NCBI GenBank assembly: GCA_964459465.1 | Contig: CAYWLR010000001.1 | Coordinates: 310,001 to 374,000 of the forward strand | Length of the DNA: 64,000 bases | Direction: 5' to 3' | Source of the DNA: CALAMC01 sp964459465 | Lineage (GTDB): Bacteria > Zixibacteria > MSB-5A5 > GN15 > PGXB01 | Shown: piece after piece, positions 7,885 through 16,703 of the stretch | Layout: the number at the start of each line of letters is the position of its first letter | Position numbering within the stretch: the first letter of the stretch is position 1 | Position numbers and translations under genes: made by a program | Notes under the pieces: generated by a model | What the model saw: the letters and a program-made list of their open reading frames with translations, nothing else | Database searches by the model: none | What the model was told of the DNA's origin: nothing

Positions 7885-10188
7885 AATATCAATCAATTCC
7901 AGTATATCGAGGAGATTGATTTCCAGATTACCATCCACGTCGGCATTCTCAACCGTCAGAGGCGGGGGCCCGGCCTCATATATGAAACTGATCAGCGACA
8001 AGATGTCAAGCAGGTTGAGATTGCCGGAATTGTCAAAATCGCCGCGCAATACGCTGCGAATAACGGCCTGTCCATCACGGGCGAACGGCTCATAGCTGTA
8101 TTTCACGCCGGTCGCCGAAAGGTCATGCCCGCCGACGGAGCCGATCGTCAGATAGTCGGTCGTCCCGGACAATACCAGCGGGTCGGTCGAGAAATACAGT
8201 TTGAAGACATCTCCTGTCCCGGCGGCAATCATGGTTTCCTGGTCGGCGACGGCTTCAATCGCGATTTGGCCGGCGATATCATTGCGGTATAATTCAAGCA
8301 ATTGGCAGATTCCGGCGGTTTTGGACCCCGGCACAATGGAGTCCAAACTAACCAGGGCACTTTTCTGCCAGGTCAGGGGCACGGCCAGACGATTTAATTC
8401 TACGTAATTGGTAAGGTTGACCGAGATAACCAGGTCATGTCCGGCATAGGCCGAATCACTCACTATTGCCACCGTGTCGGCGACGATAGTGATGAGGTCC
8501 TGCTTGACGCGTTTGTATGTACCCTCGGATGTTTCCAGCGCCAAAATTACATCATGAGTCCCGGGAGTAGTATAGTAATGAGCCGGGTTTACGGCAGTGG
8601 ATGAATCGCCATCGCCGAAATACCAGGTTCGATTCAAAGCGGTCACCGAAGAACTGTCGGTAAATTGCACGGTAAGGTTTTCTTCGCCAAAAGAGGTATC
8701 GACCGTGAAGTTGGCGCCCCAGTCATAGGCTTTCACGGCGTCGATGACACCCCAGCCGTAAGTATTGTCGGGTGTTGAAGCCCGGTCGGCCGTTTGCATG
8801 AGGGTCGTCCGGAGCATGATTGGCGTGTAATCGGGATGGGCCGATAACAGCTGGGCCGCCACTCCGGCCACCAGCGGACAGGAAAATGACGTCCCACTGC
8901 CGGTGGTATAAACGTTGGTCGCGGTATAGTTAGCCATGGCGCACTGCACTCCCTGGGCGCAAACTTCGGGTTTGATTCGTGCGTCATAAGTCGGTCCGCG
9001 GGATGAGAAAGAGGCAATCGTTTCGTCGTACTGAACCGCCCCGCACGAGAGAATATCAAAAGCATCGGCCGGAGCGTTGATGGATCCGGGTGCGCTCCCG
9101 TTGTTACCCGCCGAATTGCATACCAGGATGCCCAGGCCGGCGGCGGTATTGGCGGCAATCGTAATCGGCGCGGTCAGACCATCGAGGTCTTCATATGTGT
9201 ACCAGTCGATATATCCGAGCGATGATGAAACAATATCGGCGCCGAGGGAATCGGCCCATTCCAGAGCCGCGATCCAGTTGTCCTCTTCGACCGGGGTTTC
9301 GCTGGTAATGTCTTCGGTCTTGGCGAGGATAAAGGTGGCGCCGAAAGCCGGGCCGATTACATATCCGGGCGCGTAACCGCCCAGAACCGACCAGGTTTTG
9401 GTACCGTGACTCTGCTGTCCGGAGACGTCACTGCCTTCGTTCTGGGTGTTGTTATCATCATTGATGAAATCGTATTCGGCCAGAAGACGTCCGTCCGATA
9501 TCGCCGGTGCAAAAGCATCGTGGTCTTTAAGGAAACCGGTGTCAAAAATTGCCACAACCACACCCTGTCCATTAAATCCCTTTTGGTGCATGGCGGGAGC
9601 GTTAATCATATTCATCTGTCCCAGCGAACCGCCATAGTTCAAGGCATCGGCCTGAGCTCTGACGGGTGGCAGACGCAGGTTATTTTCGCCCGATATTTCC
9701 GGCTCGATTCGTTTAAAACCGGCCACGGGTCGGATTTCGGCGACAAACGGAAGGGCCGCAATCTGGTCGAGAAGTCTGGTCTCGATTTCGAAACTGGCCG
9801 CGTTCAGCCATTTCGATGACCGTCGGAATGTGGCGCCGAGCGTTTTGATGGCGGTGATATAGCTTTCGGAAACAGGAATATCGGCGAACACAAACTCATT
9901 GATATCCATTTTGGCGCGACGCGAGGCAGCCCGGTCGGTCAAGCTCAAGGCATTGGCGGACTGCTCGAATCCGGCTTTATCGGCAAAACCTTTATCGGTG
10001 AAAAAAACCCATATTTTGACCGCATCCGGATTGTCTATCGCTATTTTATCGATTAGCGCTGGATAGACCTTTTCGGTCTGTTCGGGTCGAATAAAGGTTG
10101 AGGAACTCAAATTGGGATTGACTTCGGAGGCAGCAATCGAGGCCGCCAGGAACATTAGAAGGGCTGGCAATAATCTAAGCATTTTCAT
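7876..10188 (-). CDS. Exported subtilisin-like serine protease with PKD, cohesin-like and dockerin modules
   Basis: 770 residues from ATG 10186-10188 (AGGAAG upstream), with a signal peptide (LLPALLMFLAASIAA-SE). The prodomain is followed by an S8 domain with Asp in VAIFDTGF (D216), His in QQSHGTKT (H261) and Ser in GTSFSCPLVAG (S434). A PKD domain follows (WYFGDGDSSTA, then YYTTPGTHDVIL). Next is a beta domain resembling cohesin or type-A beta modules. The C-terminal dockerin has two Ca-binding repeats (GDFDNSGNLNLLDILSLI and ADVDGNLEINLLDILELI). It should be secreted or cell-surface and degrade proteins. Dockerins in such non-cellulosomal bacteria are common, but their partners are unknown. 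Confidence 0.93.
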   Translation of the reverse strand: MKMLRLLPALLMFLAASIAASEVNPNLSSSTFIRPEQTEKVYPALIDKIAIDNPDAVKIWVFFTDKGFADKAGFEQSANALSLTDRAASRRAKMDINEFVFADIPVSESYITAIKTLGATFRRSSKWLNAASFEIETRLLDQIAALPFVAEIRPVAGFKRIEPEISGENNLRLPPVRAQADALNYGGSLGQMNMINAPAMHQKGFNGQGVVVAIFDTGFLKDHDAFAPAISDGRLLAEYDFINDDNNTQNEGSDVSGQQSHGTKTWSVLGGYAPGYVIGPAFGATFILAKTEDITSETPVEEDNWIAALEWADSLGADIVSSSLGYIDWYTYEDLDGLTAPITIAANTAAGLGILVCNSAGNNGSAPGSINAPADAFDILSCGAVQYDETIASFSSRGPTYDARIKPEVCAQGVQCAMANYTATNVYTTGSGTSFSCPLVAGVAAQLLSAHPDYTPIMLRTTLMQTADRASTPDNTYGWGVIDAVKAYDWGANFTVDTSFGEENLTVQFTDSSSVTALNRTWYFGDGDSSTAVNPAHYYTTPGTHDVILALETSEGTYKRVKQDLITIVADTVAIVSDSAYAGHDLVISVNLTNYVELNRLAVPLTWQKSALVSLDSIVPGSKTAGICQLLELYRNDIAGQIAIEAVADQETMIAAGTGDVFKLYFSTDPLVLSGTTDYLTIGSVGGHDLSATGVKYSYEPFARDGQAVIRSVLRGDFDNSGNLNLLDILSLISFIYEAGPPPLTVENADVDGNLEINLLDILELIDILY

Positions 10189-10484
10189 AAACTTCCTATC
10201 GTTGGTATATGGCGGCGGGTATTTTTGCATAATTATTCGGTCTAATTCTTAATTTCGTCATAAATGGGCATTTGTCAAGTTATATTGGATAAATCCCATA
10301 TATCTGCCATATTCAATACGGAGGCGATGTCACATATATTGATCGTAATGCCAATCGACGGCCATAACTGCCTGCAAAATAAGCGCATAACATTATCCGG
10401 ATATTGGTTTTCGTTTTTCTCTTGTTCGGCATTGGTTATGCGAATATCAAGGCGAGTGAATAACATTAAATCGGGTATGCTGAT

Positions 10485-11000
10485 ATGAAGAAGAAATGTA
10501 TGTCACAAGCGGGCGTCACTTTAATAGAAATTTTAACCGCGGTGGTAATCGTGGGGATTATGGCGGCCATGGCCAGTCCATATTTCGAGCGCGGCATTGA
10601 ACAGGTTCGATTTCGCAGTCAGGCCAAAAATATCACGTCTATGTTGCGGACAGCGCGATCCCTGGCCATTTCGGAAAAAGTTCCTCACGGCGTCGATTTT
10701 AATTTCGCCAGCGGAGTTATTACCCTATTTAAGGACTCCATCAATCCGGCCGCCTCGCAGTATGATATCGGGGCCGACCCGGTCATCGCAACAGACAGTA
10801 TCGCAGTGAATTACGCCGGTAGTTATACGACTTTTACTACATCGGCAATAATATTTCAACCGAACGGAACGGCATCTGAAAGCGGTGATATAGAAATCCG
10901 CTATTATTCGGAGTCATCCTATAAGACGGGTCAAGTCAACGTGTTAGCCTCGACCGGGCGATGCAAAATCATGTACATTGAACAAAATGGAGCAGGTTGA
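10485..11000 (+). CDS. Type IV pilin-like / GspH-FimT pseudopilin
   Basis: 171 residues. It has a short basic leader and a prepilin cleavage and N-methylation site (QAGVTLIEILTAVVIVGIM, cleavage predicted before the residue preceding the TLIE motif), followed by the hydrophobic alpha-1 helix. The following GspH/FimT-like pattern (FRSQAKNITSMLRTARSLAI) marks a minor pseudopilin rather than the major pilin. It should be processed by a prepilin peptidase and enter the pilus or a type II-like pseudopilus. It lies just upstream of pilMNOPQ but is separated from them by a terminator, so it is its own transcript. Confidence 0.85.
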   Translation: MKKKCMSQAGVTLIEILTAVVIVGIMAAMASPYFERGIEQVRFRSQAKNITSMLRTARSLAISEKVPHGVDFNFASGVITLFKDSINPAASQYDIGADPVIATDSIAVNYAGSYTTFTTSAIIFQPNGTASESGDIEIRYYSESSYKTGQVNVLASTGRCKIMYIEQNGAG

Positions 11001-11073
11001 GAGGTAAATTCCAAGGGCTAAAGACGGCCATTTGGTCCTTATAATTGGGTCTCCCTCTTTCTCATCCTCCTGT

Positions 11074-11104
11074 AAACCCCCGCTTTTAGGCGGGGGTTTT
11101 TTAT
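11074..11104 (+). terminator. Terminator downstream of the pseudopilin gene
   Basis: A 10-bp stem AAACCCCCGC / GCGGGGGTTT with loop TTTTAG, followed by TTTTTTATT. The remaining ~190 bp to pilM are AT-rich and contain no ORF; they presumably hold the pil operon promoter. Confidence 0.9.
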
Positions 11105-11291
11105 TGGAAAATATCTAATAAATGTAAAAATAAAGCTCAATTCAGCCGATAAAAAAAGCAAATACGGCCAATACCCGAATGTTAACCAGGTTTATCCGAT
11201 TGGGCCACGCGGATAGATGTTAATTTTATGAAATAGATGACGATAGAATAATAAGTATTGAACAAGAATGCTTCACTAAAGAGACGCAAAT

Positions 11292-12344
11292 ATGCTATTT
11301 ACCAAAAGGAACAAAACCGCGGTCGGTCTGGACGTTGGCGCCAATTCAATCAAACTGGTCAAGCTGGACCGTCTCAAAGACGGTTATGCCGTTTCGGCTA
11401 TGGGCATGAGGGAACTGCCTCCGGAAGCGATTGTCGCCGATGAGATCAAGGATCGCGAGGCCGTTATTTTTAACATCCAGTCTTTGATCGATGAGATAGA
11501 TCCGAAGATCAAGGATGTCGTGGTGTCAATATCCGGATATGGCGTCATAACCGATAAATTTACGATCGATAAGAAAACCGGTTCAGAAGCGGAACAGGCC
11601 ATTTTATTTGAGGCCGAACAGCGCTCCCCGTTCGACGTCGAGGATGTGACGATGCATCATCATATAATCCGGGTTGATGAAGAAACCAAGAAACAGGAAA
11701 TACTCCTGGTGGCCGCGCGCAATGAATTTCTTAATTCGTTTATCGAGCTGATTAACGATGCCGGTCTCCAACCGGCGGTGGTCGACGTCGATGCCTTCGC
11801 CGCCCTCAACGCCTACCTGTTCAATTATGACGTCGATCTGGAGCGGACCACGGTTCTGGTAAATATCGGCTATGATGTCACCAACGTTTTATACCTTCAT
11901 CAGGGCTATTATCATTCGACCCGTGACATTTCTGCGGGGACCCGTGAAATTTACAATGCCATTCAGAAAGAGTTCCGGCTCAATGCTGAATTGGCCAACA
12001 AGGCCATCAAAGGAGAAATGAAGGAATCCATTGACCAGGATATGCTCAAAGCAACCATTGTTTCGGCTACCGAAGAGTTGATATCCGGGATGGAATTGGC
12101 CTTTTCGTATTTTAAGTCGCAGGCCGGGGTCGATCGAATCGACTGGATGGTTCTTTGCGGCGGAGGCGCCCTGGTACCATTCCTGCCGGAATTTCTTCAG
12201 TCTAAATTAAGCATTCCGCTGGAGATTCTTAATCCGTTGCGAAATATAGATTTTGATCCCGAGATGTTCCAGTATCTGGAACCGGAAAAAATCGCTCCAC
12301 TCCTGACCGTACCGGTGGGATTGGCAATGAGGAAGGCAAGGTAG
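11292..12344 (+). CDS. pilM: Type IV pilus inner-membrane platform protein PilM
   Basis: 350 residues, actin/FtsA-like fold. The N-terminal nucleotide-binding strand reads TAVGLDVGANSIKLVKL. The second phosphate loop is near TTVLVNIGYDVTNVLYL and the adenosine motif is LCGGGALVPFLPEFL. PilM is a cytoplasmic ATP-binding protein that docks on the N-terminal INLLP tail of PilN. pilN follows 4 bp later, and the order pilM-N-O-P-Q matches the canonical cluster. Length and order are typical; the assignment is firm. Confidence 0.95.
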   Translation: MLFTKRNKTAVGLDVGANSIKLVKLDRLKDGYAVSAMGMRELPPEAIVADEIKDREAVIFNIQSLIDEIDPKIKDVVVSISGYGVITDKFTIDKKTGSEAEQAILFEAEQRSPFDVEDVTMHHHIIRVDEETKKQEILLVAARNEFLNSFIELINDAGLQPAVVDVDAFAALNAYLFNYDVDLERTTVLVNIGYDVTNVLYLHQGYYHSTRDISAGTREIYNAIQKEFRLNAELANKAIKGEMKESIDQDMLKATIVSATEELISGMELAFSYFKSQAGVDRIDWMVLCGGGALVPFLPEFLQSKLSIPLEILNPLRNIDFDPEMFQYLEPEKIAPLLTVPVGLAMRKAR

Positions 12345-12348
12345 CGCT

Positions 12349-13059
12349 ATGGCCATGATAGAAATCAACCTGCTGCCCAAGCAGTATAAAAAGCGCTCCG
12401 GGGGCTTCGCGATCGGCAAGCACGGTGTTTATGCCGTCGCCGCAGGGATCGGCGTTCTCCTCATGATCGGAGCGGTTACATTATACCAGATTCATCAGAT
12501 CAGCGAGCTCAAGGGGCAGATGGAAATCGCCCGGGCCCGAACCTCGCAACTGCAGAAAGACATACAACTGGTCGATGCCCTCAACGACATCAAGACCAAA
12601 ATTACCGACCGTATGGCGGCCGTCGAGAAGCTGGACCGCCACCGGAGCGCCTGGGTCAAACTGCTCGAAAATCTGTCCGGCAACATTCCCGATTTTATCT
12701 GGCTGGCCAAATTCGAGGAAGTCGCTCCGACGGCCACTGCCTATAAGAGCACAACGTCCAATAAAGCCAAAAATCAGCCCGATACAGCCACCATGGTCAT
12801 GGCCGCCGCCGGTTTGCCTCCAACCCGCGATATGCGGATCGAGGGATTTTCGTTCACGCTCAATGCCCTGGCCTCGTTTATGATCAAGCTGATGCGGTCG
12901 GACTATTTCGATAATGTCGATTTACGCAAAACCGAACAGGTCGAACTCGGCAAGCAAAAGGTTTATAGTTTTGAACTCGGCTGCACGGTTCATTTCCTGT
13001 CGGCAGAGGAACTCGAAAAACTGGCCGCGGAGCAGGTGACTGTTACCAGCGGCTCATAG
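12349..13059 (+). CDS. pilN: Type IV pilus alignment protein PilN
   Basis: 236 residues. It begins MAMIEINLLPKQYKKR, the cytoplasmic peptide bound by PilM. One membrane helix follows (about residues 28-48), then a coiled coil (ISELKGQMEIARARTSQLQK) and a periplasmic ferredoxin-like domain. It forms the inner-membrane alignment complex with PilO. It carries a central insert (about residues 130-150, rich in Thr, Lys and Ala) that looks flexible. The start lies 4 bp after pilM, and pilO begins 16 bp downstream. Confidence 0.93.
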   Translation: MAMIEINLLPKQYKKRSGGFAIGKHGVYAVAAGIGVLLMIGAVTLYQIHQISELKGQMEIARARTSQLQKDIQLVDALNDIKTKITDRMAAVEKLDRHRSAWVKLLENLSGNIPDFIWLAKFEEVAPTATAYKSTTSNKAKNQPDTATMVMAAAGLPPTRDMRIEGFSFTLNALASFMIKLMRSDYFDNVDLRKTEQVELGKQKVYSFELGCTVHFLSAEELEKLAAEQVTVTSGS

Positions 13060-13075
13060 ATGAGAGAGTGGAATT

Positions 13076-13690
13076 ATGGATTTCAGAGATCCCAAAGTTC
13101 AAAAAATAGCCATCGCGGTTATCGCTTTCGGTGTGGTTGTCTATTTTTGGTATAACCGGGTTTATACCAAATATAATAACCAGCTTAATCAGTTGACGGC
13201 CGAGTACTCCTCCATGATTACCAACCTGAAGAACGTGGAGATGAAATCCAAATCGCTGGAAGCTCTCAAGCTGGAATACGAAGATCTTCTGGGCCGTTAC
13301 CAGGAAATCGAACAACTGCTACCGGAAGTCAAGCAGATTCCGTCGTTTCTGGTGCAATTGCATACGGCATCGTCACTGACGGGAACGCGCATCACGCGAA
13401 TTGACCCTCTGGAGGTTGTCCCCGAGGAATTTTATAACGTAACCGGTTTCAACATAGAAATGACCGGTGCCTACCACGATTTCGGAAAATTTATCGGTTA
13501 TGTGGCCAATTTCCCGTTTATCGCCAACATCTCCGAGATGAAGCTGACCACGATGACGGCCGCCAATATTGCCGCGGTCGAGGATGACGGTCCACGCGAA
13601 ATCGGTGCCAAACCGACCGTCAAGGCCAGCTTCAAGCTTTCCACATATTATGTCAAGGCCGATGAACGACTTCAGGAACTGGTATTATAG
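13076..13690 (+). CDS. pilO: Type IV pilus alignment protein PilO
   Basis: 204 residues with a short cytoplasmic tail, a membrane helix (IAIAVIAFGVVVYFWY), a coiled coil (YNNQLNQLTAEYSSMITNLK) and a periplasmic domain. The family motif LPEVKQIPSFLVQLHTAS is clear. It pairs with PilN to link the cytoplasmic PilM ring to PilP and the secretin. GAGAG-type Shine-Dalgarno sequence precedes ATG 13076. The PilP-like gene follows 16 bp later. Confidence 0.93.
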   Translation: MDFRDPKVQKIAIAVIAFGVVVYFWYNRVYTKYNNQLNQLTAEYSSMITNLKNVEMKSKSLEALKLEYEDLLGRYQEIEQLLPEVKQIPSFLVQLHTASSLTGTRITRIDPLEVVPEEFYNVTGFNIEMTGAYHDFGKFIGYVANFPFIANISEMKLTTMTAANIAAVEDDGPREIGAKPTVKASFKLSTYYVKADERLQELVL

Positions 13691-13706
13691 GAGGCGGATA
13701 AAAATT

Positions 13707-15248
13707 ATGAAAACGAATTTGCTGTATATAGTTTTTGCCGTCGTCCTGCTGACGACTGCGGGTTGGGCGACCGAGGTCGATATCAGTCGTATTTCTCTTG
13801 AGAAAATCGGCGATGAAACGGTCTGCAAAATATACGCGGACGGTCCGTTCCAGTACACCCATGAAATCCCCGAACAGCTTCCCGGTAAACCATACCGGGT
13901 GGTGGTCGACATTTTCCCGGCCGTTCACAACCTTGACGGCAAAGAATTCGTCAACCTGCCGCCTTCGATCGTAACTTCGATTCGATCCAGCCAATTCGCG
14001 GTCAGCCCGGAAAAGGTCGTCCGAGTCGTGTTCGATTTGAAGGAAACGGTACCATATAGAATTGAAAAGAAAAACAATCAAGTATGGGTTTTTCTGCCTG
14101 ACAAAAGCAGTGCCATGTTCCCGCAGTGGAGCAGTCGGCCACAGTCGGCAAGCCCGATTCCCCAGCGGGCAATCGCAGACAGACCGAAGACGGTCAGCGA
14201 AATAACCAAAACAGAGACGGATAAATCTCTGACGACGCCTCCCCAGGCGGTTCCGGAAAAGCCTCAAATCGCCAAAAATGAACCGCCTTTGATGGGCGCC
14301 CCGGCCCAAAACAAGCCGACCGCTCAAAAGCCGGAGACCCCACCGATGGTTCAAAGAACGGAACCTCCGACAGAAACAAATGCGGAACAGGCCGCTTTAA
14401 ATCCGCCACCGGTTGCCGCACCGAAAATACCGGCGCCCAAAGTCGCAAGCTATTACCAGACGCAGAAATCTACTTTTCTGGAACTCGATAAGAGCCAGAC
14501 ACAAAAATGGGTCAGCCAGACGAGTGCGAATAAACCGATTGAAATAGCTCAAAACGCACCGATCGAGACCGAAGTAACGGCGACACAGAAACCACTGGAA
14601 TCGCCGGCACCGGCTCAAAACGAAGCCGTGGAAAAGGACAAAGTTCCGGTCAAGACCAATGAAGATAACAAGGAAGCCGAACCGGCGAAAGCGGACGGCA
14701 AAGAACAGGATACGCCTTTTAAGAAGGCCAAGCCGGTAACGGCCGAAGGGCCCTCTCTGACAGGAGAGCCGATTCTGGCCGGAGCCGCTTCCACCCAGCC
14801 GGATACGGCGGAAATCGTCCCCGAAGCCGCCGGTGTTGTCGATGATGAAGACAAACCAACCTCGCGTTTCCGTCGTCAACCGACTCTTCCGGCCAAACTA
14901 AAAGGAACCATGGTTGCGGAGTTTCCGACCCGGATGGTGATCAAATATAACGGGGAATTGTCCCGCGATCCGTTCAAAACGCTGATTGATGAAACACGCA
15001 AGACCGACTCGCAGATGCAGAAAAGGATTCCGGACATCGAAACGTTACGGCTGGTAGGTGTTATCGAATCGGCCAACGGTAAAAATCGGGCCCTGCTCGA
15101 GGATATAGACGGCTTCGGTTACATCCTCGGGGAAGGCGATAAAGTTAAAAAGGGATACGTTTCCCGCATAGATTCAAACAAGGCATTTTTCCAGCTGTAT
15201 GAATACGGCTGGAGCAGAACCGTGGCATTGCATCTCGGTGATGAATAA
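13707..15248 (+). CDS. pilP: PilP-like pilus protein with N-terminal AMIN domain
   Basis: 513 residues, far longer than usual PilP (about 175). After a signal peptide (LLYIVFAVVLLTTAGWA) comes an AMIN domain at about 22-125 (ISRISLEKIGDETVCKIYAD, RVVVDIFP). A ~260-residue Pro/Lys/Glu-rich linker follows, then a C-terminal PilP domain at about 400-513 (RDPFKTLIDE, LRLVGVIE, GYILGEGDKVKKGYV). AMIN domains bind peptidoglycan and in the standard layout sit on PilQ; here the next gene's secretin lacks one. It should bridge the PilNO complex, the cell wall and the secretin. ATG 13707 has TAGGAGG upstream; a longer frame from 13569 overlaps pilO and is rejected. Confidence 0.85.
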   Translation: MKTNLLYIVFAVVLLTTAGWATEVDISRISLEKIGDETVCKIYADGPFQYTHEIPEQLPGKPYRVVVDIFPAVHNLDGKEFVNLPPSIVTSIRSSQFAVSPEKVVRVVFDLKETVPYRIEKKNNQVWVFLPDKSSAMFPQWSSRPQSASPIPQRAIADRPKTVSEITKTETDKSLTTPPQAVPEKPQIAKNEPPLMGAPAQNKPTAQKPETPPMVQRTEPPTETNAEQAALNPPPVAAPKIPAPKVASYYQTQKSTFLELDKSQTQKWVSQTSANKPIEIAQNAPIETEVTATQKPLESPAPAQNEAVEKDKVPVKTNEDNKEAEPAKADGKEQDTPFKKAKPVTAEGPSLTGEPILAGAASTQPDTAEIVPEAAGVVDDEDKPTSRFRRQPTLPAKLKGTMVAEFPTRMVIKYNGELSRDPFKTLIDETRKTDSQMQKRIPDIETLRLVGVIESANGKNRALLEDIDGFGYILGEGDKVKKGYVSRIDSNKAFFQLYEYGWSRTVALHLGDE

Positions 15249-15263
15249 GAAAGGCAGGTTGCG

Positions 15264-16562
15264 ATGGTAAGGAATATAATTATGGGCAATGTGATGAAAA
15301 CCCTGTTACTGGTCATGTGCCTCGGCGTGTCGGTGTCGGCATTGGCCCAGGATATCGACAAACCCGTAAATCCCGGAGTGCCGATAGAAAATTTGACCTA
15401 TCAGGCGGCCGACATTCGTTCTGTCATCCGCTCCCTGGCTGACTACGGCAAGGTTAACGTCGTGGTGGCACCCAACGTGCAGGGGACGGTAACGATAAAT
15501 CTGCGCAATGTCACATGGGAACAAGCTCTGAAAATTATCGGCAGCACCTATAATCTGGCCGTTGTTTTCGAGGCCGAAGATTATATCCGAGTATTGCCCG
15601 CGGAAGAATATCGCAAAGAACAGATGGAGCAGGATAAGCACCACCTGGAGCGTCAGACTCTGGCGCCGCTCGATATCAAGATCATAAAACTGGCCAATAC
15701 GGCCGCCAGGGAAATCAAAGAATCGGTCAAATCGCTTATGTCCCAGCGGGGTAAGGTGGATGCCGATGAAAGAACCAATTCTCTGATATTGCAGGAGGTT
15801 CCGGAAAACGTGGAACGAGTTCTGGCCTTTATCAAGGAACTGGACCGCCCCGCTCGGCAGATAAAAATTTCAACCCAGATCCTCGATATCTCTTCGAAGG
15901 ATGCTCTTGAACTGGGCGTGGACTGGACGGCCACGGGCAGTTATACGCCCAATGCCAATCGTCGCGTTGACCAAACCGCAACCCAATTGGGCAATCAGGT
16001 GACGGAGCCATTCATATCCTACAACGTGGGATTTTTCCCTCATAACTGGAGTCTCGATGCTACCATATCGGCGATATTGAGCAACGGCAAAGGCAAACTG
16101 GTGGCGCATCCTGAAATTACCACCATCGAAAATAAGTCGGCCCGCATCCAGATGGGTCAGAGAATACCGGTCAAGCAGTTTGATGAATCCGGTAACGTCG
16201 TCATTGAATATGAAGACGTCGGGACGATTCTGCAAGTGACTCCGCATATCACGGCCGAAAACCGAATTTTGATGCACTTGAAGCCGGAAAGAAGCTCTCT
16301 TCAGCCCGACGCCAGCGGTATCATAATAAATACCAATAATGCCGAAACGAATGTCGTCGTTAACAATGGTCAAACGGCGGTCATCGGCGGCCTTACTACC
16401 GTGGACGAAACCGAAAGTCGTGAAGGAATCCCGATCTTGAAGGATTTGCCGATTATCGGAATGTTATTCAGCTACTATACAAAAAATAACGAAAGCCGCG
16501 ACCTGGTTATTTTCGTGACACCGACAATTGTCGAAGAGGACCTGGCCCATACCGGCCCGTAG
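15264..16562 (+). CDS. pilQ: Type IV pilus secretin PilQ
   Basis: 432 residues, short for a PilQ because no AMIN domain is present. It has a signal peptide (LLLVMCLGVSVSALA), an STN/N0 domain (about 40-110: IENLTYQAADIRSVIRSLAD) and an N1/NolW module (about 130-200: TAAREIKESVKSLMSQRG, RTNSLILQEVPENVERV). The secretin beta-barrel domain ends with GLTTVDETESREGIPILKDL and the closing LVIFVTPTIV. It forms the outer-membrane pore through which the pilus passes. It is last in the pilM-Q operon and is followed by a strong terminator. The start could also be ATG 15294. Confidence 0.95.
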   Translation: MVRNIIMGNVMKTLLLVMCLGVSVSALAQDIDKPVNPGVPIENLTYQAADIRSVIRSLADYGKVNVVVAPNVQGTVTINLRNVTWEQALKIIGSTYNLAVVFEAEDYIRVLPAEEYRKEQMEQDKHHLERQTLAPLDIKIIKLANTAAREIKESVKSLMSQRGKVDADERTNSLILQEVPENVERVLAFIKELDRPARQIKISTQILDISSKDALELGVDWTATGSYTPNANRRVDQTATQLGNQVTEPFISYNVGFFPHNWSLDATISAILSNGKGKLVAHPEITTIENKSARIQMGQRIPVKQFDESGNVVIEYEDVGTILQVTPHITAENRILMHLKPERSSLQPDASGIIINTNNAETNVVVNNGQTAVIGGLTTVDETESREGIPILKDLPIIGMLFSYYTKNNESRDLVIFVTPTIVEEDLAHTGP

Positions 16563-16582
16563 AATTTTCCCATCGTGCCATT

Positions 16583-16610
16583 AAAAGCCCCGAATTATCG
16601 GGGCTTTTTT
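16583..16610 (+). terminator. Terminator of the pil operon
   Basis: An 11-bp stem AAAAGCCCCGA / TCGGGGCTTTT with loop ATTA and a T-rich tail, 20 bp after the pilQ stop. It marks the end of the pilMNOPQ transcript. Confidence 0.92.
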
Positions 16611-16703
16611 GCTTAAAAGAAGGCGTTTTTGGCCGATAATATCAGTAGAAACAGGGAAATCGGATTCCGAAATAAACAAACTATATTCATAGCAGGAGTC
16701 ACT

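Noticed and set aside
13653..14354. A 233-codon minus-strand open frame opposite the PilP-like gene
   Set aside because: Lies opposite the AMIN domain and low-complexity linker, and is rich in Arg/Leu from mirrored codons. No independent support.
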